A DNA stretch of 64,000 nucleotides from Fictibacillus fluitans. GTDB taxonomy: Bacteria > Bacillota > Bacilli > Bacillales > Fictibacillaceae. Of this stretch, positions 17,007 to 26,381 are shown in pieces. Location of the stretch: the NCBI RefSeq assembly GCF_030418125.1, contig NZ_JAUHTR010000002.1, positions 62,001-126,000 of the forward strand. Direction: 5' to 3'. The position numbers were made by a program, and so were the translations under genes. Position 1 is the stretch's first letter. The number at the start of each line of letters is the position of its first letter. Below the pieces are notes generated by a model. The model did no database searches, was not told the origin of the DNA, and saw only the letters and a program-made list of their open reading frames with translations.

Positions 17007-18415
17007 ACAATTCACATGGTAGTTTAGCCAAAAAGAGCGGTTTGTACTTCATTGGTAATTTCGCTTCTAAAATAATAATGGCCGCTATGGTTCCATTTTA
17101 TGCTTATTATGTTAGTGTGCAAGAACTAGGAGTTTTTAATTATTCGCAAATAATAATGAATATATTATCACCAATAACATATTTAGCAATATGGGAAGCT
17201 ATTTTAAGGTTACTCGTAGCGGAAAAGGATAAAGAACAACGTGCTAATGTTATTGCTACTTCTTTACGGTTTGTACAAGTAGTTTTGTTTTTCCTTTTTT
17301 TATTCAGTGTAATATTTGCATTTAACCAAAACAAAGTGTTTATGTATACTATGCTAATGATATGTATTTATGGAGCAGCTCAAATATGGCAATATTATGC
17401 TAGGTCACTTGGATTTAATCATATTTATGTGGTCGGAAGTGTTACTGGTACAATTGTGAACTTTTTAATGTTAGTAATAACCATGAGTTTTTTGAATTTA
17501 GGAGCTACTAGTTTATTTTGGTCATTCATTTTGGGGCAAATTTCCATCATCTTGGTTATAGAAATGAAAGTTCATGTATTTAAGTATTCCAAAACTGGAG
17601 ATTTTGATTGGTTCATATTAAAAAGGATGTTAATATTTTCAGTTCCTCTAGTATTAAATTTGACATCAAATTGGTTAATCGCAGGTTTCGGAAAAATTAT
17701 TATTATGTATCAACTTGGTGCTTATGCTAACGGATTATATTCCTTTGCAATGAATTTTGGGACTATTGTAACCATGGTAGGATCCGTTATTTCAATGGCA
17801 TTAATAGAAGAAGCTATTATAAAGAGTGGAGAAAAAGAAGTAGATGAATATTTTTCTAATGTAATTGAAAATGTATTTAAGTTGTTCTTATCACTATGTG
17901 TTGTCGCTATCCCTTGTATTTCAATTTTTTACAATATAATATCGAAAACTGGTTATTCAAAATCATACCAACTAGTACCTTTATTTATTTTATATGCTAT
18001 TATCACTACAATGGCTACCAATGTAGGTGCTATCTTTCAAGCAAAAAACAAAACAAACCAATTATTTTACACGACTATTTTTGGCGCGGTTACAACTATT
18101 GTACTTTCGTTTTTACTAGTTAATTTTATTGGTATTCAAGGAGTGGCAATTGCTCAAATATTTGGTGCTTTAGTAATGTTAACATTAAGATGGATTTATG
18201 CAAAAAAGCTTATAAAGTTTTCAGTTAGGTGGAATAAAATTTGCATCCTGACTTTAACATATTTATTTGTAGGGATCGTATGGCTAAAAGGTACAAATCT
18301 TATGAGTTTTACTGTTAGCATTTTTGCAATAATGGTTGTTTGCTATATAAATAAGAATATTTTACTTAGGATTAAGAAGATAGGAATAAGCAAAATAAAT
18401 AGTAAAGTATCTTAA
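17003..18415 (+). CDS. Wzx-type polysaccharide flippase
   Basis: The 470-residue MATE/MurJ-fold transporter has about 12-14 membrane helices and starts KKSGLYFIGNFASKIIMAAM, a typical Wzx/RfbX opening. Characteristic loops include YYVSVQELGVFNYSQIIMN and YQLGAYANGLYSFAMNFGT. Wzx flips the finished undecaprenyl-linked repeat unit across the membrane, where Wzy polymerises it. Start ATG 17003 overlaps the acetyltransferase stop as ATGA. It is AT-rich like its neighbours. The substrate must match this locus's repeat unit. Confidence 0.88.
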   Translation: MNNSHGSLAKKSGLYFIGNFASKIIMAAMVPFYAYYVSVQELGVFNYSQIIMNILSPITYLAIWEAILRLLVAEKDKEQRANVIATSLRFVQVVLFFLFLFSVIFAFNQNKVFMYTMLMICIYGAAQIWQYYARSLGFNHIYVVGSVTGTIVNFLMLVITMSFLNLGATSLFWSFILGQISIILVIEMKVHVFKYSKTGDFDWFILKRMLIFSVPLVLNLTSNWLIAGFGKIIIMYQLGAYANGLYSFAMNFGTIVTMVGSVISMALIEEAIIKSGEKEVDEYFSNVIENVFKLFLSLCVVAIPCISIFYNIISKTGYSKSYQLVPLFILYAIITTMATNVGAIFQAKNKTNQLFYTTIFGAVTTIVLSFLLVNFIGIQGVAIAQIFGALVMLTLRWIYAKKLIKFSVRWNKICILTLTYLFVGIVWLKGTNLMSFTVSIFAIMVVCYINKNILLRIKKIGISKINSKVS

Positions 18416-18466
18416 CATCATAGATCCAGTTGGGAATTGGAATATACTACATTGAAGGTGGGGAAA

Positions 18467-19537
18467 ATGATTAATTATTTAAGGAACAAGACAATTTTGA
18501 TAACAGGTGTAGCTGGGTTTATAGGCTTTCACTTGGCAAAACAAATTTTAGAGGGTAATGACAAAACTATAAATATTATTGGTCTTGATAATATGAGTGA
18601 TTATTATGATGTTACATTAAAAGAAGAAAGGCTTTCATTACTAAGGAACATCGTAGAAGATGAGTTGAAAGGCAAGTTTATTTTTATCAAGGGGTCGATT
18701 TCTGATAAAAATCTAATTGACTCAATTTTTGAAGAATACAAACCGGAAATTGTTGTAAACCTTGCTGCACAAGCTGGGGTCCGTTACAGTATAACAAATC
18801 CTGAAGAATATATTGAAACTAATTTGGTTGGGTTTTTTAATATTTTAGAAGCTTGCCGTCACTCCTATGATAATGGCCAAAAGGGTGTTGAGCATTTGGT
18901 TTATGCATCTTCTTCTTCGGTTTATGGTTCTAATAAGAAAGTACCTTATAGTACAGAGGACCAAGTAGATAATCCTGTATCATTATATGCAGCAACGAAA
19001 AAATCCAATGAACTAATGGCTCATGCATATTCTAAGTTATATAGTATCCCTTCAACGGGTCTTCGGTTCTTTACAGTATATGGACCTTTAGGTCGTCCCG
19101 ATATGGCATATTTTGATTTCACAAATAAGCTTGTTAAAGGGGAAACAATCAAAATTTTTAACTATGGTAATATGAAGCGAGATTTCACTTATGTGGATGA
19201 TATTGTCACAGGTGTCATTAATATAATGGGAAGAATACCTGACATAAATGAGGATGGAGTGAAATATAAAGTATATAACATTGGGAATAATCAGCCCGAA
19301 AGTTTACTTTACTTTGTCGAGACACTTGAAAAGTCATTAATTGATGAAGGTATTATTATTAAGTCTACTGATAAGGAATTATTACCTATGCAACCGGGCG
19401 ATGTTTATCAAACTTATGCAGATGTAAATAGCCTTGTAAAGGACTTTGGATTTAAACCGAGTACAAGTCTTTCAAAAGGATTAACTGAATTTGCTAAATG
19501 GTATAAGGATTATTATTTTGCAGATATAAAAAAATGA
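18467..19537 (+). CDS. NAD-dependent sugar epimerase, UDP-glucuronate 4-epimerase type
   Basis: The 356-residue extended SDR enzyme starts at ATG 18467 after AAGGTGGGG. NAD-binding ITGVAGFIGFHLAKQ, NLAAQAGVRYSITNP, the Ser-rich YASSSSVYG and Tyr-Lys SLYAATKKSNELMAH are present, followed by TGLRFFTVYGPLGRPDMA. The last segment with its Arg is characteristic of CapI/WbpP-like UDP-glucuronate 4-epimerases, which give UDP-galacturonate. The UDP-glucuronate would come from ugd encoded 1.4 kb downstream. A UDP-GlcNAc or UDP-glucose epimerase is the alternative reading. Confidence 0.82.
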   Translation: MINYLRNKTILITGVAGFIGFHLAKQILEGNDKTINIIGLDNMSDYYDVTLKEERLSLLRNIVEDELKGKFIFIKGSISDKNLIDSIFEEYKPEIVVNLAAQAGVRYSITNPEEYIETNLVGFFNILEACRHSYDNGQKGVEHLVYASSSSVYGSNKKVPYSTEDQVDNPVSLYAATKKSNELMAHAYSKLYSIPSTGLRFFTVYGPLGRPDMAYFDFTNKLVKGETIKIFNYGNMKRDFTYVDDIVTGVINIMGRIPDINEDGVKYKVYNIGNNQPESLLYFVETLEKSLIDEGIIIKSTDKELLPMQPGDVYQTYADVNSLVKDFGFKPSTSLSKGLTEFAKWYKDYYFADIKK

Positions 19538-19555
19538 GATTGGATAATATAACTC

Positions 19556-19592
19556 AAAGCTGTGTCAGTTCTTTCTGATATAGCTTTTTTAT
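19556..19592 (+). terminator. intrinsic terminator inside the polysaccharide operon
   Basis: AAAGCTgtgTCAG pairs with CTGAtatAGCTTT and is followed by TTTTT. It would stop transcripts 18 bases after the epimerase gene unless they are modified by the EAR element upstream. Confidence 0.75.
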
Positions 19593-19607
19593 TATCTGTG
19601 TTTTTAA

Positions 19608-19636
19608 TGTTCAAGTTTTGTGAAATATTCTATAAT
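19608..19636 (+). promoter_or_regulatory. possible internal promoter before the second glycosyltransferase
   Basis: TATAAT at 19631-19636 lies 40 bases before ATG 19676. The matching -35 (TGTTCA, 17-base spacer) is poor. It would restart transcription after the internal terminator. Confidence 0.45.
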
Positions 19637-19675
19637 GTTCGCTATTACTTAATAAATATTTGACAGAGGGATTAT

Positions 19676-20926
19676 ATGAAATCTAAAAAAAAAATTGTAT
19701 TTGTTATAAATTATTTTTATCCAGACTTTGCTTCAACAGGTCAATTAATGACAGAGCTTTGTATGAGTCTTCAGCAGGAATTTAATATTACTGTTATTGC
19801 GGCACAACCAGGTTATGCCGGTGAAGATATAAAATCAACTAAGAAATTTGAAGTTGAACAAATGGAAAAAATGAAAATTATCCGTATAAAGTTGCCAAAG
19901 GTAGACAAAACTTCTAAATTGAGCAGGATAAAATACATAACCTCTTATTTTATCTATGCACAGGTGGTCTTACTAAAAGAGAGAAATGTTGATTTAATAT
20001 ATACTATTTCTCAACCGCCAATAATCGGTGGATTAATAGGGACAATAGGGAAATGGTTTAAACGTTCAAAGCATGTTTATAATATACAGGATTTCAATCC
20101 TGAACAGGCAGCAGCTGTTAGCTATACTAATAAGCAAATCGTTTTTAAGGTTGCCAAGAAAATAGATATGCTAAATTGCAGTTACGCTGATAAAGTAATA
20201 GTTGTTGGAAATGATATGTGTAAAACTCTTCACGCAAGGTATGCTAATAAACGATTACCGAGTCACGCTGTTATTAATAACTGGACGAATGAAGAAGAGA
20301 TTGTACCTTTAAATAAAACAAATAGCAAAATTGAACAATTTTTAAAGGGACACAACTTGGAAAACAAATTTATTGTTATGTATTCAGGCAATATTGGACT
20401 TTTTTATGATTTAGAAAACATAATTAAGGTTACGGAAAATTTTAAAGATCAGGAAGAAATTGCTTTTGTCTTTATTGGTGAAGGTGCTGTTAAAAAAGAT
20501 ATGCTAGAATTTGTAAAAAGAAAAGGGATAAGTAATGTTTACTTTTTACCTTATCAATCAAAAGAATTTATCAAGTATTCATTAAATGCTGCTGATGTTC
20601 ATCTAGTAGTGAACCAAAAGGGAATTAAAGGTGTCTCTGTACCTAGTAAAATATATGGAGTTATGGCTGCGGGTAAACCAATACTTGGTGTATTAGAACA
20701 AGGGAGTGAGGCCCAAATGTTGATTGAAAAAAGCAATAATGGCCTTGTAATTGAACCTCAGGACTATGAAGGAATAACGAAAGCTATAAATCAGTTTTAT
20801 CAGATGGAGAAGGGTCAATTGAAAAGCATGGGACTAAATGGAAGAGCCTATTTGGACAAACATTTAAAAAGAAAAATTTCGATTAATAAATACAGAGAAG
20901 TACTGAATGACGTACTAGAAGGTTAA
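19676..20926 (+). CDS. WcaI-like GT4 glycosyltransferase
   Basis: The 416-residue GT-B enzyme opens IVFVINYFYPDFASTGQLMT, the N-terminal pattern of the WcaI (colanic acid) type in which an F-x-P-D/E start faces the acceptor. The C-terminal half has MYSGNIGLFYDLENII, FVFIGEGAVKKD, FLPYQSKEF and the donor motif SVPSKIYGVMAAGKPILG. It adds a later sugar, possibly fucose, to the repeat unit. It is the first gene after the internal terminator and has its own putative promoter. Confidence 0.85.
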   Translation: MKSKKKIVFVINYFYPDFASTGQLMTELCMSLQQEFNITVIAAQPGYAGEDIKSTKKFEVEQMEKMKIIRIKLPKVDKTSKLSRIKYITSYFIYAQVVLLKERNVDLIYTISQPPIIGGLIGTIGKWFKRSKHVYNIQDFNPEQAAAVSYTNKQIVFKVAKKIDMLNCSYADKVIVVGNDMCKTLHARYANKRLPSHAVINNWTNEEEIVPLNKTNSKIEQFLKGHNLENKFIVMYSGNIGLFYDLENIIKVTENFKDQEEIAFVFIGEGAVKKDMLEFVKRKGISNVYFLPYQSKEFIKYSLNAADVHLVVNQKGIKGVSVPSKIYGVMAAGKPILGVLEQGSEAQMLIEKSNNGLVIEPQDYEGITKAINQFYQMEKGQLKSMGLNGRAYLDKHLKRKISINKYREVLNDVLEG

Positions 20927-20952
20927 TTAATACCCAGAAAGGAATTTGAATA

Positions 20953-22281
20953 ATGAAAATTTCAGTTGTAGGGACTGGCTACGTTGGTTTAGTAACTGGT
21001 GTAGCCTTATCACATATTGGACATAAAGTAACATGCGTAGATATAGATCAAAATAAAGTAGAAAAAATGAATAAAGGAATTTCACCTATTTATGAGCCAG
21101 GCCTTGAAGAATTAATGGTTAAAAACATTAATGAGGGCCGGCTCTTTTTTAGTGCAAACCACAGGGAAGGATTTAAAGATTCAAAAGTAATTTATATTGC
21201 TGTTGGGACTCCTGAAAAAGCTGATGGATCGGCAAACTTAACTTTTATAGAACAAGTAGCAAAAGACATCGCAGTTAATATTGAAGAAAATGTTATTGTC
21301 GTTACTAAGAGTACTGTTCCCGTAGGTACGAACCATTACATCAAGGATATTATTGAACAGCACCTTATTAAAAACGTTAAGGTGGAAATAGTATCTAATC
21401 CAGAGTTTCTACGAGAAGGTTCATCAGTATACGATACATTTAATGGTGATAGGATTGTGGTTGGTGCTGATAATACAGAGGCAGCTCAAGTTATAAAAGA
21501 AATTAATGAACCATTTGGAATTCCTGTATATGTTACTGATGTCCAAAGTGCTGAAATGATCAAGTATGCCTCAAATGCTTTTCTTGCAACGAAAATTAGC
21601 TTTATTAATGAAATAGGAAATATTTGCGAAAAACTTGGGGCTGATATTGAAAGTGTTGCTTATGGAATGGGATTGGACAAGCGTATTGGTTCCATGTTCT
21701 TGAATGCAGGAATTGGATATGGGGGCTCCTGCTTCCCGAAAGATACTAAGGCATTAACTCAAATTGCATCCAATATTGATCATCAATTTGAGCTATTAGA
21801 ATCTGTGATTAAGGTGAATAATAATCAACAGAGCCTACTTATTGAAAAGGCGAAAGATCGAGTGGGTAATCTAAGAGGAAAGAAAGTAGCCTTGCTTGGT
21901 CTATCATTCAAACCGAATACAGACGATATGCGTGAAGCAGCTTCTATTGTCATCAGTAAAAGACTGCTCGAAGAAGAAGCTGAAGTCATTGCATTTGATC
22001 CCATTGCTGTTTCTAATGCTAAAAGAATTATTGGTGAAGGTATTCAGTATACGGAAAGCCTTGAAGAAGCTCTTCAGGACAGTGATTTTGCACTTATTGT
22101 GACTGAGTGGAATCAAATAAAGGAAATTAATTTACAAACCTATGTTGATAAGATGAGCACTCCGTTAATTTTTGATGGAAGGAATTGCTATGACCTTAAT
22201 GAGGTAGAAAAGTATAATCTTGAATATCATTCGATGGGTAGAAGAAGTGTGGTAGCTAAGCCTGCAGTTGCAGTTCAATAA
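20953..22281 (+). CDS. ugd: UDP-glucose 6-dehydrogenase
   Basis: The 442-residue enzyme oxidises UDP-glucose twice with NAD+ to UDP-glucuronate. N-terminal Rossmann motif GTGYVGLVTGVAL, TKSTVPVGT, NPEFLREGSSVYD, the catalytic Cys in GIGYGGSCFPKDTKAL and the C-terminal LGLSFKPNTDDMREA are all intact. Bacillus relatives (TuaD, YwqF) are activated by tyrosine phosphorylation from the partner BY-kinase, and such a kinase is encoded at the start of this operon. Its product feeds the epimerase and glycosyltransferases here. Confidence 0.95.
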   Translation: MKISVVGTGYVGLVTGVALSHIGHKVTCVDIDQNKVEKMNKGISPIYEPGLEELMVKNINEGRLFFSANHREGFKDSKVIYIAVGTPEKADGSANLTFIEQVAKDIAVNIEENVIVVTKSTVPVGTNHYIKDIIEQHLIKNVKVEIVSNPEFLREGSSVYDTFNGDRIVVGADNTEAAQVIKEINEPFGIPVYVTDVQSAEMIKYASNAFLATKISFINEIGNICEKLGADIESVAYGMGLDKRIGSMFLNAGIGYGGSCFPKDTKALTQIASNIDHQFELLESVIKVNNNQQSLLIEKAKDRVGNLRGKKVALLGLSFKPNTDDMREAASIVISKRLLEEEAEVIAFDPIAVSNAKRIIGEGIQYTESLEEALQDSDFALIVTEWNQIKEINLQTYVDKMSTPLIFDGRNCYDLNEVEKYNLEYHSMGRRSVVAKPAVAVQ

Positions 22282-22292
22282 GGAGGACGAAC

Positions 22293-23678
22293 ATGAAACT
22301 TATTCTACTTTCTGGCGGATCCGGTAAACGACTTTGGCCACTGTCTAATGACACACGTTCTAAGCAATTCCTGAAAGTCCTTGAAAATGCGATCGGTGCG
22401 AAGCAATCCATGGTTCAAAGGGTGTGGAACCAAATTGAAAATGTTGGATTAGCTGAGTCAACTGTTATCGCGACATCTAAATCACAAACAGAGATGATAC
22501 ACAGTCAATTAGGGGAGGAAGTTCCTCTTATCATAGAGCCTGAACGTCGAGATACCTTTCCAGCCATCGCATTAGCGGCGGCTTTTTTATTTGATGAAAA
22601 ACAAACGGATCTGGATGAAACGGTTGTTGTACTTCCGGTGGATCCTTATGTCGAGGACAGCTTTTTCGCTAATGTCCAAAATGTAGAAGGTGCCCTTACA
22701 GATTCCGGTGCAAATCTTGCTCTTATGGGTGTGAATCCTACATACCCATCCACTAAGTACGGATATATTGTTCCTTACGAGGTAATTACCTCTAATGATT
22801 ACTTTAAGGTAGAACGTTTTACCGAAAAACCGAGTGAAGAAAAAGCAGAGGTGCTCATTAACCAAAATGCACTATGGAACACTGGTGTCTTTGCCTTTAA
22901 ACTTCACTACTTAATTGATATTTTAAAGGAAAAAGGATTGCCGCTTAGCTATAAGGAACTTTCTAAGCTGTATCACCTTCTTCCAAAGATCAGCTTTGAT
23001 TATGAAGTCGTGGAAAAGGCAGAGCATATTGTTGCAGTTCCATACAGCGGTTACTGGAAAGATCTTGGTACATGGAATACCTTAACCGAGGAGATGGCGA
23101 CAACACAAATCGGGAAAGGTGTCATTTCTGATGATGCTAAAAATACGCATTTGGTGAATGAACTTGGGATACCGGTAACTGTATTGGGTGTTTCAGATGT
23201 TGTGGTAGCAGCAAGCCCAGACGGGATCCTGGTCGCCGATAAAGCGTCCAGCCCGAAGATCAAGGATTTGATTGCTGGTTTTGATCATCCACCAATGTAT
23301 GAGGAACGTTTATGGGGTTGGTCGAAGGTATTAGATTATGCCAAGTACACGAACGAAGAAATGGCTACCAAACGCATTTGTATCCATCAGAATAAGAATT
23401 CAACGTACCACTACCATAATTTGCGTGATGAGGTATGGACCATTATTCGTGGTGAAGGTGAGCTGATTCTTGATGAGAATGTCCGCCGTGTCAAAGCAGG
23501 AGACATTATTCATATTGCTGCTGGCAAGAAGCATGCGATCCGTGCCATTAAAGAATTGGAATTCATTGAAGTACAAACTGGGAAAGAAGTTGTTGATACA
23601 GACTTTGTTCGTCTCTTCCATGACTGGGACGACATTATGGGTCACTACTACAATTCAAAAGCCCAGGTAATTATTTAA
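22293..23678 (+). CDS. manC: mannose-1-phosphate guanylyltransferase
   Basis: The 461-residue enzyme makes GDP-mannose from GTP and mannose-1-phosphate. The nucleotidyltransferase domain starts LILLSGGSGKRLWPLSND and has VVLPVDPY, FTEKPSEE and LWNTGVFAF. The C-terminal cupin part, with YHYHNLRDEVWTIIRGEGEL, is of the type fused in bifunctional ManC/phosphomannose isomerases. Whether the isomerase half is active is not clear, as it is only about 115 residues. It is the last gene of the operon, and base composition rises again here compared with the preceding genes. Confidence 0.92.
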   Translation: MKLILLSGGSGKRLWPLSNDTRSKQFLKVLENAIGAKQSMVQRVWNQIENVGLAESTVIATSKSQTEMIHSQLGEEVPLIIEPERRDTFPAIALAAAFLFDEKQTDLDETVVVLPVDPYVEDSFFANVQNVEGALTDSGANLALMGVNPTYPSTKYGYIVPYEVITSNDYFKVERFTEKPSEEKAEVLINQNALWNTGVFAFKLHYLIDILKEKGLPLSYKELSKLYHLLPKISFDYEVVEKAEHIVAVPYSGYWKDLGTWNTLTEEMATTQIGKGVISDDAKNTHLVNELGIPVTVLGVSDVVVAASPDGILVADKASSPKIKDLIAGFDHPPMYEERLWGWSKVLDYAKYTNEEMATKRICIHQNKNSTYHYHNLRDEVWTIIRGEGELILDENVRRVKAGDIIHIAAGKKHAIRAIKELEFIEVQTGKEVVDTDFVRLFHDWDDIMGHYYNSKAQVII

Positions 23679-23685
23679 ACTACGT

Positions 23686-23716
23686 AAGCCCACTGGTTCT
23701 GCCAGTGGGCTTATTT
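23686..23716 (+). terminator. intrinsic terminator at the end of the polysaccharide operon
   Basis: An 11-base perfect stem, AAGCCCACTGG / CCAGTGGGCTT, with a five-base loop is followed by ATTTG. It ends the operon after manC, 17 bases before the next gene's start. Confidence 0.85.
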
Positions 23717-23732
23717 GTATATGGAGAATAAC

Positions 23733-24809
23733 ATGAAAACCATTGCTTATTATATATCGGAATACGGATTTGGCCATGCCACCCGGTCCATTGCGTTGAT
23801 GAGAGAGATTTTAAAGGCAGAGGAATTAAGGGTTGTTGTTTGTACAAGTTTTTCTTTGGAGTTTATTCGAGAATCAATGGTGGAGTTTGGGGAAAGGGTT
23901 GTTTATCACGGGGTAGCCACAGATGTGGGGTACATTCTTCAAAAGGATTCTCTACAGCTTGATAAGGATACGTTAAATAAAGCGTGTCATGATTATTTAA
24001 TGGACTCTGACGAATTGGCTAAGCAAGAGATTGAATACTTAACTCCTTTGTATGTTGGATGTATACTCTCTGACATTGTTCCTATTGCATTTGAGATAGG
24101 TGACCGGATGAATATCCCGACGGTAGGTATATCTAATTTTACCTGGTGGAGTGCTTATGAAGGAGTAGTTGATTCCTCATTAAATGATGAGTTTAGAGCC
24201 ATGTATGAGAAGATGGATCACTTCATTCAGTTGGCGGGCAGTAAAGAGCCGGAATTTGGACGAAAGAGTAATGAACAATTTGGCTTCTTTTGCAGAGAAT
24301 CAGATGATAGAGAAGTGCAGAGGTTAAGACACCAGCTTAATCCTTTTGGTGAAAAGAAAATTGTATTTATTCCTATTGGGATGAAGATAGAGCTTAATAT
24401 GGCTGATTGGCCACTATGGAACAATGAAGACTGTGTGTTTGTTGTGTCCAGTCATATGGATATTGAGCATCCCAATGTGGTAAAAGTGCCTGCTGAATAT
24501 ACAGAAGTTCAAAACTATGTAGCGGCTGCTGATTTGGTGATATCAAAGGCTGGGTGGGGAACGGTGAGTGAAGCTGTGGTTCATCAGAAGCCATTGCTGA
24601 TTATTGAGCGGGAAGAGATGAATGAGGATCGGAATACGATAAATTTTTTAGTTGGTAATAATTGGTGTAGGCTAATCTTTTGGAAAATGCTTGAAAGAAA
24701 TCGGAATCTATTTAATAGCGGAACCCATTTAAAGTATTACGAAAAAAGTGAATTGTTAGGCATTGTTCATTGTGTTTTAAGTATGATAAATATCAAAGTA
24801 TCATATTGA
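23733..24809 (+). CDS. MurG/GT1-like glycosyltransferase family protein
   Basis: The 358-residue protein starts at ATG 23733, 6 bases after GGAG. It opens IAYYISEYGFGHATRSIALM, a G-F-G-H-x-x-R acceptor-site motif shared by MurG-like transferases and L-arabinokinase N-domains. The C-terminal half has VVKVPAEYTEVQNYVAAADL and VISKAGWGTVSEAVVHQKPL, a UDP-sugar-binding pattern. The final 50 residues look less conserved than expected and could reflect a late frameshift. It lies just past the operon terminator, so it may be a moonlighting or leftover polysaccharide gene. Substrate unknown. Confidence 0.7.
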   Translation: MKTIAYYISEYGFGHATRSIALMREILKAEELRVVVCTSFSLEFIRESMVEFGERVVYHGVATDVGYILQKDSLQLDKDTLNKACHDYLMDSDELAKQEIEYLTPLYVGCILSDIVPIAFEIGDRMNIPTVGISNFTWWSAYEGVVDSSLNDEFRAMYEKMDHFIQLAGSKEPEFGRKSNEQFGFFCRESDDREVQRLRHQLNPFGEKKIVFIPIGMKIELNMADWPLWNNEDCVFVVSSHMDIEHPNVVKVPAEYTEVQNYVAAADLVISKAGWGTVSEAVVHQKPLLIIEREEMNEDRNTINFLVGNNWCRLIFWKMLERNRNLFNSGTHLKYYEKSELLGIVHCVLSMINIKVSY

Positions 24810-24831
24810 CTTGCTAATGGGAGTGATGTTC

Positions 24832-25455
24832 TTGTTTTATGAATTCAAAAATAATATTAAAGAGTTTATACAGGATTTTCAAATACCTGAATTGCAGAAT
24901 ATTAGAATTAAGCTTAGTGAGGCTGAGAGAAAAAATAATGAACTCCCAAGGCAATTTTTTAGTTTTATAAGAATGAAACATGGGGAGATAATGAAAGTTC
25001 TTAACGTAAATGAGAAAGAGTATTTTCTGGTATGTAATCCAGAAATTTATTCAATCAAAATTTTAAAAGAATTGGTTATTGAGTTGATTAAAAAGGGAAA
25101 AAAAGAAGAAGTAAATTTAGTATTGAACTTTTGCCCTAAAAAAGAAGTTCTAAACTTCACCTTGAATACCCATGATGGCGAACTTGCCAGAATGAGAACA
25201 GTGTATTCTTATAAAGAAAATTTATTAGAAATTGCTATATTGGAGGTTTTTAGAAAAAGGGAAGGGTTAGGGACAAGCTTAATAAATGAATTAGTTGAAG
25301 TTGCTAAATTGCTTCACGTCCCAATAATAAGAGCTAAAATTCGTCCTTTAGGGTCTGAAACTATAGATAATTTAATTGAGTTTTATCAAAGGAATGGATT
25401 TATTATAGTCGAAAGAGAGAATTTGGAGATTGAATTAAAAATAGACAATGAATAA
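24832..25455 (+). CDS. GNAT-family acetyltransferase
   Basis: The product is about 207 residues if TTG 24832 is used (8 bases after GGGAG); ATG 24826 is the alternative. The C-terminal half is a GNAT domain: LLEIAILEVFRKREGLGTSL contains the acetyl-CoA-binding R-x-x-G-x-G loop, followed by IRAKIRPLGSETIDNLIEFY and QRNGFIIVE. The N-terminal 110 residues are not recognised. The substrate is unknown. The gene is AT-rich and follows the MurG-like gene closely. Confidence 0.7.
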   Translation: MFYEFKNNIKEFIQDFQIPELQNIRIKLSEAERKNNELPRQFFSFIRMKHGEIMKVLNVNEKEYFLVCNPEIYSIKILKELVIELIKKGKKEEVNLVLNFCPKKEVLNFTLNTHDGELARMRTVYSYKENLLEIAILEVFRKREGLGTSLINELVEVAKLLHVPIIRAKIRPLGSETIDNLIEFYQRNGFIIVERENLEIELKIDNE

Positions 25456-25493
25456 TTGCAAAGTGTTAGTACATCATTATAGGAGGGTATTAT

Positions 25494-26186
25494 TTGTCTT
25501 TTGAGTTAATTTCCCTAATTGCTACAATAATATCAGCCCTGTTGGGATTATGGATTTATCATAAACAAAAAACAAAAAAAGAATTACATTATGAGATAAT
25601 ATCTGCTACATCTCTTCTTTCGGGAAGTCAATTTGGTGATTTTGGTGATCTGAAAGTCTATTTTAAGAATGAGGAAATAAAAGAAGACATTATTCTTGTG
25701 ATACTTAAGATGAAAAATACAGGAAACGTTTCTATTCTCGCTGCAGATTGGGAAAAACCAATTAGAATTAATGACATCTTAGCGGCAGATATTGTAGAAA
25801 AAATGCCAAATCACTTAGAAGTTAATATAAGTAGATCAATAAATGAAAAATTTATAGAAGTTGAACCCATGCTTTTGAATAAGGGTGATTATTTCGTTAT
25901 TAAATTATTAACAAAATCATTTAAGAAAAATGAATTTGTTATTAATAATAGGATAGCTGGAATAATTGACATAAAAGAAATAAAAGAGAAATTTAGACCA
26001 CATTGGATAATACCAATACTATTATCTAGTTTAGGTATTTCACTAGCATTATATAAATCTTTAGTAACAAAGGAATATAATATTCAGATAGCTGTTTTTG
26101 TTAGCATAGTTTGGATTTTCTTTAGTTTTATAGTATCCGTATTTTCTGAATGGATAGAGTTTTTACTTAGAAACAGAAAGAAATAA
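25494..26186 (+). CDS. membrane protein of unknown function, 230 aa
   Basis: I do not recognise the family. The protein starts at TTG 25494 after AGGAGGG. It has one N-terminal TM helix (ELISLIATIISALLGLWIY, about 3-21), a soluble region of about 140 residues, and two C-terminal TM helices (about 163-182 and 190-212). The soluble part reads like a beta-sandwich (VILKMKNTGNVSILAADW). It is AT-rich, as is the preceding GNAT gene. Confidence 0.6.
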   Translation: MSFELISLIATIISALLGLWIYHKQKTKKELHYEIISATSLLSGSQFGDFGDLKVYFKNEEIKEDIILVILKMKNTGNVSILAADWEKPIRINDILAADIVEKMPNHLEVNISRSINEKFIEVEPMLLNKGDYFVIKLLTKSFKKNEFVINNRIAGIIDIKEIKEKFRPHWIIPILLSSLGISLALYKSLVTKEYNIQIAVFVSIVWIFFSFIVSVFSEWIEFLLRNRKK

Positions 26187-26381
26187 CCAAACAGATGTGA
26201 AGTAATTCAAATAAATATTGCTTCGATAATTTTCTTGGCTATGCAAAAATGCATCAATGGCACTCCCCGCTTTAATAGTTCTTTTTGTTTAGTGATCTAT
26301 AATGCACAAAGGATAGGAGTCGCCCCATTTGAAGCTAGCATCCAGAGTCTAAATACGCTCACATATGGGAATTAATAGATT

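Noticed and set aside
23715-23732. Upstream TTG or ATG start for the MurG-like gene
   Set aside because: TTG 23715 lies at the foot of the operon terminator. ATG 23733 has GGAG at the right distance.
24660-24809. Frameshift at the end of the MurG-like glycosyltransferase
   Set aside because: The tail looks atypical, but I could not find a better continuation in another frame, so it is noted only as a possibility.
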